Assembly: GCA_023386865.1 (NCBI GenBank)
Contig: JAEWIV010000214.1
Coordinates: 1 to 15,745 of the forward strand
DNA from: Pseudomonadota bacterium
Lineage (GTDB): Bacteria; Pseudomonadota; Alphaproteobacteria; Reyranellales; Reyranellaceae
DNA: 15,745 bases
Direction of reading: 5' to 3'
Position 1 is the stretch's first letter; each line of letters begins with the position of its first letter. Shown in pieces: positions 5,771 to 13,212 of this stretch. Both the position numbers and the translations under genes were made by a program. The notes under the pieces are model-generated. The model had not been told where the DNA came from and made no database searches. It saw nothing but the letters and a program-made list of their open reading frames with translations.

Positions 5771-6895
5771 ATGGAACCGCTTCCCTCCTCCGTCCTGCCC
5801 GAAGGGGTCCGCGCCCGCATCCTGCCGGGCATTAACGGCCTCGACGTTCATGTGCTGGAGGCCGGGTACGAGACGCCCGATCGGCCCGCCGTGCTCCTGC
5901 TGCATGGTTTTCCCGAGATCGCCTACAGCTGGCGCAAGATCCTGCCGGCCCTTGCCGCAGCGGGCTACCACGCCTTCGCCCCTGACCAGCGCGGCTATGG
6001 CCGCACGACGGGCTGGGATGCCAGCTACGACGGTGACCTCTCCTCGTTCCGGGTCCTGAACTCGGTGCGCGATGCCATGGGCGTCGTGACCGCCCTGGGC
6101 CATCGCTCGGTCGAGGCCGTGGTCGGCCACGATTTTGGCGTCACGCCGGCCTCCTACGGCGCCTTGCTTCGGCCCGATGTCTTCAAGCGCATGGTGCTGA
6201 TGAGCGGCCCGTTTGCCGGCGCCCCGCCGCTCGTGCCCGCGAAGCGCCCGGCCGGACCCGATATCCATGAGGCGCTCGCCGCTCTGCCGCGGCCGCGCAA
6301 GCATTACCAATGGTACTACTCGACTCGCCCCGCCAACGACGACATGTGGAAGGCGCCGCAGGGCGTGCACGCCTTCCTGCGCGCCTACTATCACCACAAG
6401 AGCGCCGACTGGAAGAACAATAAGCCGTTCGAGCTCAAGGGCTGGACGGCCGAGGAACTCGCCAAGATGCCGACCTACTACATCATGGATCTCGCCGAGG
6501 GCATGGCAGCGACCGTTGCCAAGGAGATGCCGTCGGCGAGTGAGATCGCGGCCAATCGCTGGCTTACCGAGGACGAGTTGCGCGTTTACAGCGGCGAGTA
6601 CGAGCGCAACGGCTTCCAGGGTGGGCTGCAGTGGTATCGCGTGCGAACCGGCGGCCTCTTCAACGGTGAATTGGAGATCTTTGCCGGGCGCACCATCGAC
6701 GTGCCGGCGACCTTCATCTCGGGCCGCAGCGACTGGGGCATTCACCAGTCACCGGGCGCGCTGGAGCGGATGCAGAAGACGGCATGCACCAACATGAAGG
6801 AGGTCCATCTCATCGAGGGCGCCGGCCACTGGGTGCAACAGGAACAACCCGACGAGGTGAACCGACTGCTGCTAAGGTTCCTGGAATCGACCTGA
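5771..6895 (+). CDS. alpha/beta hydrolase, epoxide hydrolase-like
   Basis: This 374-residue cytoplasmic alpha/beta hydrolase has epoxide hydrolase features. The oxyanion motif is HGFPE at H45, followed by DQRGYGRT. The nucleophile elbow is GHDFG with an aspartate (D121) rather than serine, as in soluble epoxide hydrolases and haloalkane dehalogenases. The acid is probably D321 in GRSDWG and the base is H353 in GAGHWVQQEQP. A cap domain of about 190 residues between elbow and acid is rich in Tyr and Trp and would supply the ring-opening tyrosines. It is somewhat longer than typical members of about 300 residues because of this cap. The expected reaction is hydrolysis of an epoxide to a diol; dehalogenase or ester activity cannot be excluded. 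The ribosome site is weak. The ureohydrolase gene follows after 16 bases, so the two probably form an operon. Confidence 0.88.
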   Translation: MEPLPSSVLPEGVRARILPGINGLDVHVLEAGYETPDRPAVLLLHGFPEIAYSWRKILPALAAAGYHAFAPDQRGYGRTTGWDASYDGDLSSFRVLNSVRDAMGVVTALGHRSVEAVVGHDFGVTPASYGALLRPDVFKRMVLMSGPFAGAPPLVPAKRPAGPDIHEALAALPRPRKHYQWYYSTRPANDDMWKAPQGVHAFLRAYYHHKSADWKNNKPFELKGWTAEELAKMPTYYIMDLAEGMAATVAKEMPSASEIAANRWLTEDELRVYSGEYERNGFQGGLQWYRVRTGGLFNGELEIFAGRTIDVPATFISGRSDWGIHQSPGALERMQKTACTNMKEVHLIEGAGHWVQQEQPDEVNRLLLRFLEST

Positions 6896-6911
6896 GCATG
6901 CCGGCCACAAA

Positions 6912-7862
6912 ATGGATCGCACTTCCGACGACGAACTCTTCACCTCGCCCACGACCTTCATGGGCGTGCCGTACGGCCGGCCGGGTCCGGCCAACAAGGC
7001 TGCAATCCTCGGCATCCCGTTCGATTGCGGCACCAACATGCGCATCGGCGCGCGCGGCGGGCCCGATTCGGTGCGTCAGCAGTCGGCTTTGATGCGCCGT
7101 TTCGGCATCCACGCCGACTTCGATGCTCCAGCCGCTCTCGGCCTGGTCGATTGCGGCAATGTCCGGTTGACGCCGAGCAAGATCGAGGACGCTTTCGACC
7201 GCACCGAACAGGCGGTCAGCCGCATCGTCGCGGCGGGGGCCGTCCCGGTCACGATCGGCGGCGACGGCTCGGTGACCGTGCCGGTGGCGCGCGCGGTCGG
7301 CAGGAAGCACGGCAGGATGGCGGCCCTGCATATCGATGCGCACACCGATGCCTATCCGTACGACGCTTCGGAGAAATACAATTCCGCCACCCAGTTCACC
7401 CACGTCGCCGAGGAAGGCCTGGTCGATCCGGCCTTCTCCTGGCATGTCGGCATCCGCGGCACGACCTACGCGCAGGGCGTCGTCCCGCGCGCGATGAGCC
7501 TCGGCTACAAGGTGGTGACGCTCGATGAGCTGGTGCGCGGCGGTTTCGCCCAGCGCATGGCCGAGTTCCGCGACCGGGTCGGCAAGCGGCCGGTCTATCT
7601 CTGCTTCGACATGGATGTCTTCGATCCCTCGGTCGCACCGGGCGTCTGCACACCGACCTGGGGCGGGCTGTCGGCACGCGAGGGCATCGACCTGCTGCGC
7701 TGCCTCACCGATCTCAACATCGTGGCCGTCGACGTCAACACGGTGAGCCCGCCGCAGGACGTGAACGGCATGGCGGCGCACCTCTGCGCTCACGTCATCT
7801 ACGAGACGCTGGTCCTGCTCTGCCGCCAGATGGGCCTGCCGGACCAACCGGCCGGCTCATGA
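6912..7862 (+). CDS. ureohydrolase (arginase/agmatinase) superfamily protein
   Basis: The 316-residue protein has the length and order of motifs of agmatinases: GIPFDCGTNMRIGARGGPDSVR near residues 34-55, the metal-loop region IGGDGS at 115-120, HIDAHTD at 140-146, and CFDMDVFDPSVAPG at 231-244 followed by the TPxxGG turn. Family members hydrolyse a guanidino group to urea using two manganese ions. Metal ligands D142, H144, D146, D233 and D235 are present. The first canonical ligand, His in GGDH, is Gly (G119), and the substrate-binding Glu of the D-x-x-E-V-x-P motif is Thr (DVNTVSPP). Arginine or agmatine is therefore an unsafe substrate call; another amidine or amide substrate is possible. 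It follows the epoxide-hydrolase-like gene by 16 bases and converges with the next gene. Confidence 0.87.
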   Translation: MDRTSDDELFTSPTTFMGVPYGRPGPANKAAILGIPFDCGTNMRIGARGGPDSVRQQSALMRRFGIHADFDAPAALGLVDCGNVRLTPSKIEDAFDRTEQAVSRIVAAGAVPVTIGGDGSVTVPVARAVGRKHGRMAALHIDAHTDAYPYDASEKYNSATQFTHVAEEGLVDPAFSWHVGIRGTTYAQGVVPRAMSLGYKVVTLDELVRGGFAQRMAEFRDRVGKRPVYLCFDMDVFDPSVAPGVCTPTWGGLSAREGIDLLRCLTDLNIVAVDVNTVSPPQDVNGMAAHLCAHVIYETLVLLCRQMGLPDQPAGS

Positions 7863-7866
7863 GACC

Positions 7867-8658
7867 TCAGCGCAGGTACTTCGCAAAGAAGGCCTTGGTG
7901 CGCGCCTCAGCGTCGGGTCCGGCAACGGGGTCGTAGGCGAGACGGTGGCTCTTGCCGTTGGCCACGGTGACCGTGCGATCAGCCGCCTTGCTGTCGAAGC
8001 TGTGATAGGCGTTGGGATAGTAGACGACCTCGACCAGGTCTGGCCGCGTGAAACCGGCGGCCTGCAGCTTGCGGCAGTCGTCGGCGGGGGTCCAGTCGTC
8101 CTTGTCGCCGATCAGGGTCAGCAGCGGCAGGGCGACGTCTCGGTCGAAGCGTTGCGCGCAGGACGGATAGTAGGCGACCGCGGCCTTCAGTCCGCGGGCG
8201 GCGAGGTCATAGCTTTTCTGCACCGCTCGCATCACCGTCCATCCGCCGTGGCTGTGCCCGATCAGGCCGATGGCGCCTCCGCGTATGAACGGCTGCGCAT
8301 TGAGGAAGTCGATCGCACCGGCCACATCGGCCACGCGCATGTTGCCGTTCACGACATTGCCGCGTCCGCATACCGCCTTCTCGCCGCGCGGCGCGAAGGA
8401 GTCGGGGGCGACGACGACATAGCCCCAGCTTGCCAGAAGCTTTCCCCAGATATCGGTGTGCTGACTGACACCGGCACACGAATGGGCGAGCACGATCCCC
8501 GGGAATGGACCAGCACCGGAGGGCTTGTACATCCAGCCGGAGATTTCCGGACCGGCGGCGCTGCCGCCGACTGCGACGCTGGGGAAGCGCACGGTCTGCG
8601 CGGAAGCGCCCCCGGCGACCAGCAGCAGGATCAAGGCAATCGCAGGCGCACGCATCAT
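7867..8658 (-). CDS. exported dienelactone hydrolase family protein
   Basis: The product is 263 residues from the ATG-ATG pair at 8658. It begins with a signal peptide (LILLLVAGGASA, cleavage about residue 20, mature QTV). The body is a dienelactone-hydrolase-type alpha/beta hydrolase: GIVLAHSCAGV forms the oxyanion region, the nucleophile is S136 in GHSHGG, the acid is in GDKDDW (D187 or nearby) and the base is H219 in YPNAYHSFD. Classical DLH uses cysteine; this one has serine, so ester or amide substrates in the periplasm are likely. The frame stays open far upstream to 9312, but that extension overlaps the EthD gene and has no coding character, so the signal-peptide start was chosen. The ribosome site is weak. 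It converges with the ureohydrolase gene (4 bases) and diverges from EthD with only 36 bases between starts. Confidence 0.87.
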   Translation of the reverse strand: MMRAPAIALILLLVAGGASAQTVRFPSVAVGGSAAGPEISGWMYKPSGAGPFPGIVLAHSCAGVSQHTDIWGKLLASWGYVVVAPDSFAPRGEKAVCGRGNVVNGNMRVADVAGAIDFLNAQPFIRGGAIGLIGHSHGGWTVMRAVQKSYDLAARGLKAAVAYYPSCAQRFDRDVALPLLTLIGDKDDWTPADDCRKLQAAGFTRPDLVEVVYYPNAYHSFDSKAADRTVTVANGKSHRLAYDPVAGPDAEARTKAFFAKYLR

Positions 8659-8694
8659 GCGCCATAGTAGGCACAAATCCGGAGAGGCGCCTAC

Positions 8695-9027
8695 ATGATC
8701 AAGACGATCGGGCTTTTGACACGCAAGGATGGCTGGACCCACGAGCAGTTCATGAAGCACTGGTTCGAAGTGCATGCGCCGCTCGCCCACGCCGTGCCCG
8801 GCCTGCGCCGCTACGTGCAGAATCACATCGAGGGCGAGCGCACGCGCACCGACATACCCGCCACCGACGTCGCGATCGACGGCATCGCCGAACTGTGGTT
8901 CGACGACCGGGCAGCTCTCGAGGCGGCGGCGAAGACGCCGGAGATGAAGGCGCTGCACGCCGACGGCGCGAAGTTCATCGGTCGGATCAGGAGCTATGTG
9001 ATCGACGAGAAGGTCGTGATCGGGTGA
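8695..9027 (+). CDS. EthD domain-containing protein
   Basis: This 110-residue protein is a single ferredoxin-like alpha/beta barrel of the EthD family. It shows the opening IKTIGLLTRKDGWTHEQF, then HWFEVHAPLAHAVPGLRRYV, where the His-x-x-Leu and pro-gly-leu turn are typical, and the second half ELWFDDRAALEAA. EthD was named from the ethyl tert-butyl ether degradation cluster. Family members are small, usually dimeric cytoplasmic proteins whose role is often an isomerase, dehydratase or accessory to oxygenases. GGAGAGG lies just upstream of the ATG. It diverges from the dienelactone-hydrolase-like gene over 36 bases, so the two probably share a control region. The substrate is not known. Confidence 0.9.
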   Translation: MIKTIGLLTRKDGWTHEQFMKHWFEVHAPLAHAVPGLRRYVQNHIEGERTRTDIPATDVAIDGIAELWFDDRAALEAAAKTPEMKALHADGAKFIGRIRSYVIDEKVVIG

Positions 9028-9037
9028 GGCCTTCGCT

Positions 9038-9052
9038 GGAGCGCGCCGCTCC
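9038..9052. terminator. possible hairpin between convergent genes
   Basis: GGAGCG and CGCTCC form a 6-base-pair perfect stem with a 3-base loop, in the 46-base gap between the convergent EthD and Bug-protein stop codons. There is no T-run on either side, so a Rho-independent terminator is only a possibility. Confidence 0.3.
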
Positions 9053-9073
9053 GCGGCCCGCTGCCAGAGTTGA

Positions 9074-10042
9074 TCATTCCGGCTCGATACCGGCGGCCTT
9101 CGCCGTGTCGCCCCAGATGACGAGCTCCTCGGTGATGCGCTTGGTGAAGGCTTCCGGCGGTTCGCCGCCGGGCTCGCTCGCGAGGTCGCGGATCTTGGCC
9201 TGCATCTCGGAATCGGCGAGCACCGCCACGACGTCGTCGCGGATGCGCTGCGCCAGATCGGCCGGCATCTTGCCCGGACCGAACATGGCGAACCAGGCGG
9301 ATCGGTCGACACCGTGCACGCCGGCCTCGGCCATGGTCGGCACTTCGGGGAGCACTTCCAGCCGCTTTTCGGTGGTGACCGCGAGCATCTTCAGGGTGCC
9401 GCTGCGATGGTGCGACATCACGGTGAGCGGACTGGTGAACCCAACGGGGATGTGGCCGCCGGCAAGTTCCTGCATCATCGGCGCCGCTCCCTTGTAGGCG
9501 ACATTCTCGATCTTCAAGCCACTCTTCAGCCTGAACAGCTCGCCGATCATGCGCGTGGTGTTCTCCGTGCTGCCGAACTGATACTTGCCCGGGTTGGCGC
9601 GTGCGGCGGCGAGGAACTTGTCCATGCTGTCGAAGCCAGCCTTGGGTGAGCCGACCAGGGCGATCGCGCCCTTGATCAGCACCGTGACCGGCGTGAAGTC
9701 CTTCTCGGTGTCGTAGGGCAGCGTCTTGGTCGTGAAGGGATTGATGGTGTGGGCGCTGGTCGTCACCAGCAGCGTGTAGCCGTCAGGGGCTGCCTTGGCG
9801 ACGTTCTCGCTGCCCAGGATGCCGCTGGCGCCGCCCTTGTTGTCGATGACGACGGTCTGCTTCCAGCGCTCGGCGAGCTTGGGGACGATCAGCCGGGCCA
9901 CCAGATCGGTACCTCCGCCGGCCGGATAGGGCACCACGACACGCACCTGCCTCGACGGGAAATCCTGCGCCCGCAGCACCGTCGGCGCCGCGCTCCACGC
10001 CACGGCGGCCGCCACGAAACCACGCCGGCCGAACCTCGCCAT
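9074..10042 (-). CDS. Bug/TctC family tripartite tricarboxylate transporter substrate-binding protein
   Basis: The 322-residue protein is a periplasmic solute-binding protein of the Bug (TctC-like) family. It starts with an export signal carrying twin arginines (RFGRRGF), an alanine-rich core and a cut after VLRA near residue 25. Family motifs include VVVPYPAGGGTDLVAR, the NKGGASGILGSENVAKAAPDGYTLL region, and TPVTVLI. Family members bind small carboxylates such as citrate, glutamate or aromatic acids, usually with no contact to the carboxylate beyond backbone and water. The start is set by GGGAGG on the minus strand (10052-10047), 4 bases from the ATG; a longer frame to 10198 is rejected. 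No TctA/TctB membrane genes are next to it, as is common for Bug proteins. It lies 31 bases downstream of the nucleotidyltransferase gene. Confidence 0.93.
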   Translation of the reverse strand: MARFGRRGFVAAAVAWSAAPTVLRAQDFPSRQVRVVVPYPAGGGTDLVARLIVPKLAERWKQTVVIDNKGGASGILGSENVAKAAPDGYTLLVTTSAHTINPFTTKTLPYDTEKDFTPVTVLIKGAIALVGSPKAGFDSMDKFLAAARANPGKYQFGSTENTTRMIGELFRLKSGLKIENVAYKGAAPMMQELAGGHIPVGFTSPLTVMSHHRSGTLKMLAVTTEKRLEVLPEVPTMAEAGVHGVDRSAWFAMFGPGKMPADLAQRIRDDVVAVLADSEMQAKIRDLASEPGGEPPEAFTKRITEELVIWGDTAKAAGIEPE

Positions 10043-10073
10043 GTGTCCTCCCTGGTGTGTTGTTGGTGGAACC

Positions 10074-10904
10074 CTAGAGTGCCGCCGTCTCCGACACCAG
10101 CACCTCCAGGTGCGCAAGCGCCACGGCATGCGCCCCCGTCCCGAGATCGGCGTAGATGGCCGAGACGCGGGCGGCGAAGTCCGATGGCCGGCGGGCAAAG
10201 CCGCTGACGGCCGCGACGGCGCCCTTCTCGTTCAGGAGATAGACGCCGTTCACGGCGAACAATGTCTGGCAGAGACAGGCGACCGAGCGGAAGACGCAGC
10301 CGGCCAAGTACGAGACGTCTCCGCGATCGAGGCTCTTGCGGCCGTTGGCCAGGGCAAAGCCCGCCTCCCATTCGAAGCGCCCGCGCAACGCCGCCGCGAG
10401 AGCCGGTGGATAGGGCGTCGTGCGGGCCTGCAGCGCGGCAAGCGATCCCACGGGATCGTGCAGCGCCCGTGCATGGGCGACCTCGCCGACATGGATGGTG
10501 GACAGGAACGCGTGCGGGTGGCCGGGCTGGTAGTGCGGCTCGACCTTGCCGGCATGGGCGTCGTCTATTGCCGCGGCGACACGCTCGAGGTCGCGATAGA
10601 GCAGGTCGACATGGACGCCACCGATCAGCAGCCAGCCGCCGCCATCGATCCACGGTCCCCATCCGCCGAGGGGCGTGACCTCGGCTTCGGTACCGCGGTC
10701 GTCGAGCGAAGCCACGGCCCGGCTCAAGGCGGCAATGTCGATCGGCCGGCCGCCGCGATAGTAGAGCCCGATATCGTAGTCCGAACCGACGGTCGCCGCG
10801 CCGCGGGCGCGCGAGCCACCCAGCGCGATCGCCTCGATCCCCGGCACCGCAGCCAGGGCCACGACCAGGCGTCGCAGCAGGGCTTCGTCGTTTGCATCGG
10901 TCAT
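10074..10904 (-). CDS. nucleotidyltransferase domain-containing protein
   Basis: The 276-residue product has a pol-beta-type nucleotidyltransferase core. The signature is GGSRARG (residues 29-35), then SDYD with D42 and D44, and the third metal-binding carboxylate is D100 in HVDLLYRD. All three catalytic acids are therefore present, so transfer of a nucleotide to a small molecule or protein is possible. The C-terminal 150 residues are helical, containing YLLNEKG, and resemble the helical partner domain of antibiotic-type or DUF4037-like nucleotidyltransferases, although the target is unknown. The start at ATG 10904 begins close to the fold; an extension to GTG 10952 adds proline-rich sequence that looks non-coding. 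No good ribosome site is seen. It diverges from the amidohydrolase gene over 77 bases and precedes the Bug protein in what looks like a two-gene operon. Confidence 0.83.
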   Translation of the reverse strand: MTDANDEALLRRLVVALAAVPGIEAIALGGSRARGAATVGSDYDIGLYYRGGRPIDIAALSRAVASLDDRGTEAEVTPLGGWGPWIDGGGWLLIGGVHVDLLYRDLERVAAAIDDAHAGKVEPHYQPGHPHAFLSTIHVGEVAHARALHDPVGSLAALQARTTPYPPALAAALRGRFEWEAGFALANGRKSLDRGDVSYLAGCVFRSVACLCQTLFAVNGVYLLNEKGAVAAVSGFARRPSDFAARVSAIYADLGTGAHAVALAHLEVLVSETAAL

Positions 10905-10968
10905 GGCTTTGTTTAGCGCCAAAGGAACTGGAAAAGGTTGCCGGCCCGTCACACCATGACGGAAATCC

Positions 10969-10973
10969 GGAGG
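10969..10973 (+). promoter_or_regulatory. ribosome binding site fixing the start at 10982
   Basis: GGAGG lies 8 bases before ATG 10982. The same frame is open back to 10892, but that upstream part overlaps the start of the divergent nucleotidyltransferase gene and has no amidohydrolase features. Confidence 0.75.
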
Positions 10974-10981
10974 TGCTGCCG

Positions 10982-12667
10982 ATGTTCGACCTGGTCATCA
11001 AGGATGCCGAGATCCACGACGGGGCCGGCAGTGCGCCAGCACGCGGCGACCTCGGCGTGACCGGCGGCAGGATCGCGGCCATCGGCAGCAAGCTCGGCGC
11101 GGCCAAGGAGACGGTGAAGGCTGATGGGCTGGCACTGGCGCCCGGCATCATCGACGGCCACACCCACTACGACGCCCAGATCACCTGGGATCCCTTCGTC
11201 GATCCTTCGCCGGCGCTCGGCGTGACCACGGCCGTTCTGGGCAATTGCGGCTTCACCATCGCGCCCTGCAAGCCGGCCGATCGCGACCTCACCATGCGCC
11301 ACCTCACCCACGTCGAAGGCATGTCGCTCGACGCGCTGCGCGCCGGCATCCGCTGGGAGTTCGAGAGCTTCCCGCAGTATCTCGACATGCTGCAGCGCCA
11401 CGGCGTCGGCCCCAACGTCGCCTGCTTTGCCGGTCATTCGGCCATCCGCACCTTCGTCATGGGCGAGGAGGCCACGGAGCGCACGGCGACCGACGACGAG
11501 ATCGCGGCGATGAAAGCGCTGGTGCGCGAGGCGATGGCAGCGGGTGCCGTCGGCTTCGCGACCTCGACCGCCGAGGCGCACAACGGCGAAGGCGGCACGC
11601 CGATGCCGTCACGCCTGGCGGACGATCGCGAGCTGCGGACCCTGGTGCGGACCATGGGCGAGAGCGGTCGCGGCGTCTACATGCTGACCAAGGGCAGCAA
11701 GACCTCGATCCCGTATCTCGAGGAACTCGCCATCGAAGCCAAGCCGCCGGTGGTGATCGCCGCCCTCTTCCATTCCAACACAAACCCGACGGCGGCCTTC
11801 ACGACGCTCGACCAGATCAATGCCGCCCGCTCGCGCGGCCATCAGCTGGTGGCGCAGACCTCGTGCTGTCCGCTCAGCATGGATTTCACCTTCAAGAGCC
11901 CCTACCTGTTCGAGAGCATGCAGTCGTGGAAGCCCGCCATGGCGGCGCACGATGGCGAAGCGCTGAAGAAGGTCTATCGCGACCGGTCGTGGCGCGATGC
12001 CGTGCGCAAGGAGATCGAAGCCGCGCGCGGCCGGCTGGTCTTCAATGGCGAATGGGACAAGCTTTTCGTCGTCGAGACGGCGAAGGCGGAAAACCGCGCT
12101 CTCGAAGGCGCCACGCTGGCGGACCTGGCGAGGAAGGCCAACAAGGACCCGCTCGACTGCATCCTCGATTTTGCGCTGTCGGAAGAGCTCGACACCATGT
12201 TCGTGGCCCAGCTGCTGCACAACGACGAAAAGGCGGTTGGCCGGATCCTGGCCGATCCCGAGACCCACATTTCCCTGTCGGATGCCGGCGCCCATCTCAC
12301 CTTCTTCTGCGACGCCGGCTTCGGCCTGCACCTGATGGGCCATTGGAGCCGCGACCTCGGCGTGCTCGACCTGCCGCAGGCCGTGCATCGCCTGACCGGC
12401 CAGCCGGCCAAGCTGTTCGGCCTCAAGAACCGCGGCTTGCTGCGCGAAGGCTACGCTGCCGACCTGATGCTGTTCGATCCCACGACGGTGGCGCGCGGGC
12501 CCAAGCGGCGCGCCCATGACCTGCCGGCGGGCGCGGCCCGGCTCACCGCCTCGGCGGTGGGCCTGCATGGTGTGTGGATCAACGGCGCCAAGGTCGCCGG
12601 CGACAAGGGCTTCTGCGCCGATCCCAAGGCGCGGCCGGGTGAGGTGATCCGCGACTTCGCAGCTTAG
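10982..12667 (+). CDS. N-acyl-D-amino-acid deacylase family amidohydrolase
   Basis: This 561-residue metal-dependent amidohydrolase matches the D-aminoacylase branch. A small N-terminal beta domain (FDLVIKDAEIHDG) leads to the HxH motif GHTHYDAQ with H60 and H62. The bridging-cysteine motif is LGNCGFTIAP with C89. GHSAIR comes next, and the catalytic aspartate is in LSDAGAH near residue 434. The C-terminus returns to the beta domain (GYAADLMLFDP). Family members hydrolyse N-acyl-D-amino acids or related cyclic amides in the cytoplasm. Where typical D-aminoacylases have a His-rich H-M/I-R segment, this one reads YMLTKGSK, and the later His segment reads AALFHSN, so substrate and metal arrangement may differ. 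It is slightly longer than the usual 480-500 residues. The cupin gene follows after 61 bases. Confidence 0.88.
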   Translation: MFDLVIKDAEIHDGAGSAPARGDLGVTGGRIAAIGSKLGAAKETVKADGLALAPGIIDGHTHYDAQITWDPFVDPSPALGVTTAVLGNCGFTIAPCKPADRDLTMRHLTHVEGMSLDALRAGIRWEFESFPQYLDMLQRHGVGPNVACFAGHSAIRTFVMGEEATERTATDDEIAAMKALVREAMAAGAVGFATSTAEAHNGEGGTPMPSRLADDRELRTLVRTMGESGRGVYMLTKGSKTSIPYLEELAIEAKPPVVIAALFHSNTNPTAAFTTLDQINAARSRGHQLVAQTSCCPLSMDFTFKSPYLFESMQSWKPAMAAHDGEALKKVYRDRSWRDAVRKEIEAARGRLVFNGEWDKLFVVETAKAENRALEGATLADLARKANKDPLDCILDFALSEELDTMFVAQLLHNDEKAVGRILADPETHISLSDAGAHLTFFCDAGFGLHLMGHWSRDLGVLDLPQAVHRLTGQPAKLFGLKNRGLLREGYAADLMLFDPTTVARGPKRRAHDLPAGAARLTASAVGLHGVWINGAKVAGDKGFCADPKARPGEVIRDFAA

Positions 12668-12728
12668 TTCATGGCCGCATGAGTCCGTCTCGTTCGCACG
12701 CTCGCGACGGCCGGGCTACGGTCGGGAC

Positions 12729-13211
12729 ATGCCGAAAGCCCGCCTGCCCGCCTTCGATCCGGCCGACCTCCCCGAGAGCAATGCCACCAGCTATCCGGCG
12801 GTCTTCCGCGCCGACAACAGCGCGCGCTGGAACCGGCGCCTGGGCGACCATGTCGGGCTCACGAACTTCGGCGTGAACCTGACGCGCATCGTGCCCGGCG
12901 GCCAATCCTCGGCGCGGCATGCGCATTCCAAGCAGGACGAGTTCATCTGGGTCGTGTCGGGCGAAATCGTACTGGAGACCGACGAGGGCCAGCAGACGCT
13001 GCAGGCCGGCATGTGCGCGGGCTTCCCGGCCGGCTGCGGCAACGCCCATCGCTTCGTCAACACGTCGGACGCCGACGCAGTCCTGCTCGTGGTCGGCGAC
13101 CGCACGCCATTCGACCAAATCACCTATCCCGACATCGACAACCACGCCGCGGCCGGCGCCGACGGCAAGTACGTCCACACGCGCAAGGACGGCTCGCCTC
13201 ACGACGCTTGA
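12729..13211 (+). CDS. cupin domain-containing protein
   Basis: The 160-residue protein is a single-domain cupin. Motif 1 reads RHAHSKQDEFIWVVSG, giving metal ligands H64, H66 and E71. Motif 2 reads GMCAGFPAGCGNAHRFVN, giving H107. All four expected metal ligands are present, so a mononuclear metal enzyme or small-molecule binding protein is likely. About 30 residues precede the barrel and a short charged tail follows. Similar proteins are often annotated only as cupins, and the substrate is unknown. No strong ribosome site is visible before ATG 12729. It probably shares transcription with the amidohydrolase upstream, and its stop is 1 base from the stop of the convergent serine hydrolase gene. 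Confidence 0.88.
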   Translation: MPKARLPAFDPADLPESNATSYPAVFRADNSARWNRRLGDHVGLTNFGVNLTRIVPGGQSSARHAHSKQDEFIWVVSGEIVLETDEGQQTLQAGMCAGFPAGCGNAHRFVNTSDADAVLLVVGDRTPFDQITYPDIDNHAAAGADGKYVHTRKDGSPHDA

Positions 13212-13212
13212 G

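Noticed and set aside
5375..6745. Minus-strand open frame of 456 residues opposite the epoxide-hydrolase-like gene
   Set aside because: It is a shadow of the small exported protein and the hydrolase, with no recognisable domain or ribosome site.
6810..7847. Minus-strand open frame of 345 residues opposite the ureohydrolase
   Set aside because: Antisense shadow; the plus-strand gene has clear ureohydrolase motifs.
8659..9312. Long N-terminal extension of the dienelactone-hydrolase-like frame
   Set aside because: It overlaps the EthD gene and the end of the Bug gene, is Arg/Ser/Pro-rich, and would place the clear signal peptide in the middle of the protein.
10905..10952. Longer start (GTG 10952) for the nucleotidyltransferase
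   Set aside because: The added residues are proline-rich with no fold content, and the region is better used as the divergent promoter gap with the amidohydrolase gene.
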